Under the pieces are notes generated by a model. It worked only from the letters and a program-made list of their open reading frames with translations, was not told where the DNA came from and ran no database searches. Shown piece by piece: positions 62,768-64,000 of a DNA stretch of 64,000 nucleotides (position 1 is its first letter; the number at the start of each line of letters is the position of its first letter). A program made the position numbers and the translations under genes. The DNA is taken from the NCBI RefSeq assembly GCF_001672895.1, contig NZ_LZKP01000019.1:19809-83808 (forward strand), written 5' to 3'. The DNA is from Mycobacterium sp. E740 (lineage in GTDB: Bacteria > Actinomycetota > Actinomycetes > Mycobacteriales > Mycobacteriaceae).

Positions 62768-63760
62768 CTATTTGTTAGCTTCGCCCATGTCAGCAGCGTC
62801 GAGTAGCTGCTCGGCAGCAAGCGCCGGCGTCAGCTCCCCCTCCCGGACCTGCCGTTCGATCTCGGCGCGGACTTCCTTGACCTTCGGATGGGACAGCACC
62901 CGGTCGAGGACGGTGTCGCGCACCATCGACCACGTCCACTCGACCTGCTGGGCCCGGCGGCGCCGCTCGAACTCTCCCGCTTCGGTCAGCACCTCCCGAT
63001 GCTTGAGCACGGTGGCCCACAGTTCCGCCAGGCCTGTCCCTTCGAGCGCGCTCATCGTCAAAACCGGTGGGCGCCAGCGCGTTTCGCGAGGGTAGATCAG
63101 CCGGATCGCACCGGCCAGCTCGCGGGCGGCCCGTTTGGCCTCGATCGCGTGCGCACCGTCGGCCTTGTTCACGACCACGATGTCGGCGAGTTCGAGCACA
63201 CCTTTCTTGATTCCCTGCAGCTGGTCACCGGTGCGCGCAAGGGTGAGGAAGACAAAGGTGTCGACCATGTTCGCGACCGTCACCTCGGACTGTCCGACGC
63301 CGACCGTCTCGACCAGGACGACGTCGAAACCCGCCGCTTCGAGCAGCACGATCGTCTCCCGCGTCGCCTTCGCGACACCGCCCAGCGTGCCCGAGGTGGG
63401 CGACGGCCGGATGTAGGCGTCGGGATGTACGGCCAGGCGGGCCATCCGCGTCTTGTCGCCGAGGATCGAGCCCCGGGTGCGCGTCGAGGACGGGTCGACG
63501 GCCAGCACAGCAACCCGGTGGCCCTGCTCGATGAGGTACATGCCGAGCGCCTCGATCGCCGTCGACTTGCCCACCCCCGGCACGCCCGTGATCCCGACGT
63601 GCAGCGCGCCGCCCGCATGGGCGGTCAACTCCAACAACAGTTGCTGCGCCTGCTCGCGATGGTCCACGCGGGTCGATTCGACCAGGGTTATCGCCCTCGC
63701 CAGGGCGGCCCGGTCGCCGTCGGCCACGGCGGTCGCGAGGTCGGCGATCGGGTCGGCCAT
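62768..63760 (-). CDS. meaB: Methylmalonyl-CoA mutase-protecting G-protein MeaB
   Basis: 330 residues. SIMIBI-class GTPase: Walker A GVPGVGKST at 59-67, switch region VDPSSTRTRGSILGDKTRM, Walker B VLVETVGVGQSE and NKAD specificity motif in VVVNKADG. It gates loading of adenosylcobalamin onto the mutase and protects it from inactivation. It begins directly at the mutB stop, so the two are cotranscribed. No mazEF pair is found between them, unlike my memory of M. tuberculosis. Confidence 0.95.
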   Translation of the reverse strand: MADPIADLATAVADGDRAALARAITLVESTRVDHREQAQQLLLELTAHAGGALHVGITGVPGVGKSTAIEALGMYLIEQGHRVAVLAVDPSSTRTRGSILGDKTRMARLAVHPDAYIRPSPTSGTLGGVAKATRETIVLLEAAGFDVVLVETVGVGQSEVTVANMVDTFVFLTLARTGDQLQGIKKGVLELADIVVVNKADGAHAIEAKRAARELAGAIRLIYPRETRWRPPVLTMSALEGTGLAELWATVLKHREVLTEAGEFERRRRAQQVEWTWSMVRDTVLDRVLSHPKVKEVRAEIERQVREGELTPALAAEQLLDAADMGEANK

Positions 63761-64000
63761 CTAGTCGAGGCGGTAGCCCAGTCGCTCGGCCAGCTTGTGC
63801 AGCAGACCGATTGCGGCGTCGGCGATCACCGTGCCGGGCGGGAAGATCGCCGTCGCGCCCGCGGCGTAGAGCTCGTCGAAGTCACCCGGCGGGATGACAC
63901 CGCCGACCACGATCATGATGTCGGGCCGACCGACTTCGGCGAGCGCCTCGCGTAGCGCGGGCACCAGGGTCAGATGCCCGGCCGCGAGCGACGAGACCCC
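63761..64000 (-). CDS. mutB: Methylmalonyl-CoA mutase large subunit, C-terminal end (cut by window edge)
   Basis: The last 79 residues of the B12-binding domain: GVSSLAAGHLTLVPALREAL, GRPDIMIVVGGVIPPGDFDEL and AIFPPGTVIADAA, all characteristic of the mutase large subunit. The cobalamin histidine motif DxHxxG lies outside the window. Converts methylmalonyl-CoA to succinyl-CoA in propionate metabolism. Confidence 0.93.
   Translation of the reverse strand, partial: GVSSLAAGHLTLVPALREALAEVGRPDIMIVVGGVIPPGDFDELYAAGATAIFPPGTVIADAAIGLLHKLAERLGYRLD

Overview
The window is a 64 kb piece of a high-GC actinobacterial chromosome, almost certainly a Mycobacterium/Mycolicibacterium relative. The evidence is gene order and family membership: pyk-lgt-trpABC-trpE, hisD-C-B-H-A-IMPase-F-I, nadABC, bioB/bioFD/bioA, treXYZ, ilvA, dnaE1, rluD-lspA-dinB, ileS and meaB-mutB follow the order I recall for the M. 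tuberculosis Rv1493-Rv1617 interval, read in reverse. Several typical mycobacterial families are also present: a 13E12-type DUF222/HNH protein, deazaflavin (F420)-dependent FDOR proteins, the BioQ and NrtR regulators, and a LipL-like esterase. I had no database access, so homology statements are from memory of the families.

Layout. 1-11.0 kb (minus): 5' part of pyk, two small membrane genes, a DUF222/HNH element under a perfect LexA-type box, lgt with a very long repeat tail, then trpA, trpB, trpC, a tryptophan-associated membrane gene and trpE, mostly with 4-base start/stop overlaps. 11.1-19.0 kb: bcp (plus), an HSL-type esterase and the compact his operon; its PriA-type HisA probably also supplies TrpF activity to the trp pathway. 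19.0-24.1 kb: an FDOR protein, an anchored hypothetical, and nadABC facing an NrtR-type repressor across a perfect palindrome. 24.1-31.5 kb: a LIP-family lipase and the biotin region, with bioB plus its small auxiliary protein, bioQ, a 2H phosphoesterase, bioD, bioF and bioA, and two BioQ-type boxes.

31.5-39.9 kb (plus): an AT3-SGNH acyltransferase (SucT-like) translationally coupled to treX-treY-treZ, which make trehalose from glycogen. 39.9-51.4 kb: ilvA, an F420-type FDOR, small membrane, SRPBCC and secreted proteins, a SulP-carbonic anhydrase fusion divergent from an OmpR-type two-component system, dnaE1 and an unlisted 47-residue membrane protein followed by a strong hairpin. 51.4-59.5 kb: TetR, RarD-like permease, rluD, lspA, dinB, an S4 protein and ileS with an Ile T-box leader.

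59.5-61.4 kb is the least explained part: an orphan half condensation/epimerization domain divergent from an HTH protein and a seven-helix membrane protein, with two palindromes between them. The window ends with a LipL-like esterase, meaB and the 3' end of mutB. Many genes show a TANNNT -10 element 6-9 bases before the start codon, which suggests leaderless transcripts. The intergenic stretches all hold short control regions; no tRNA, rRNA, CRISPR array or complete insertion sequence was seen.
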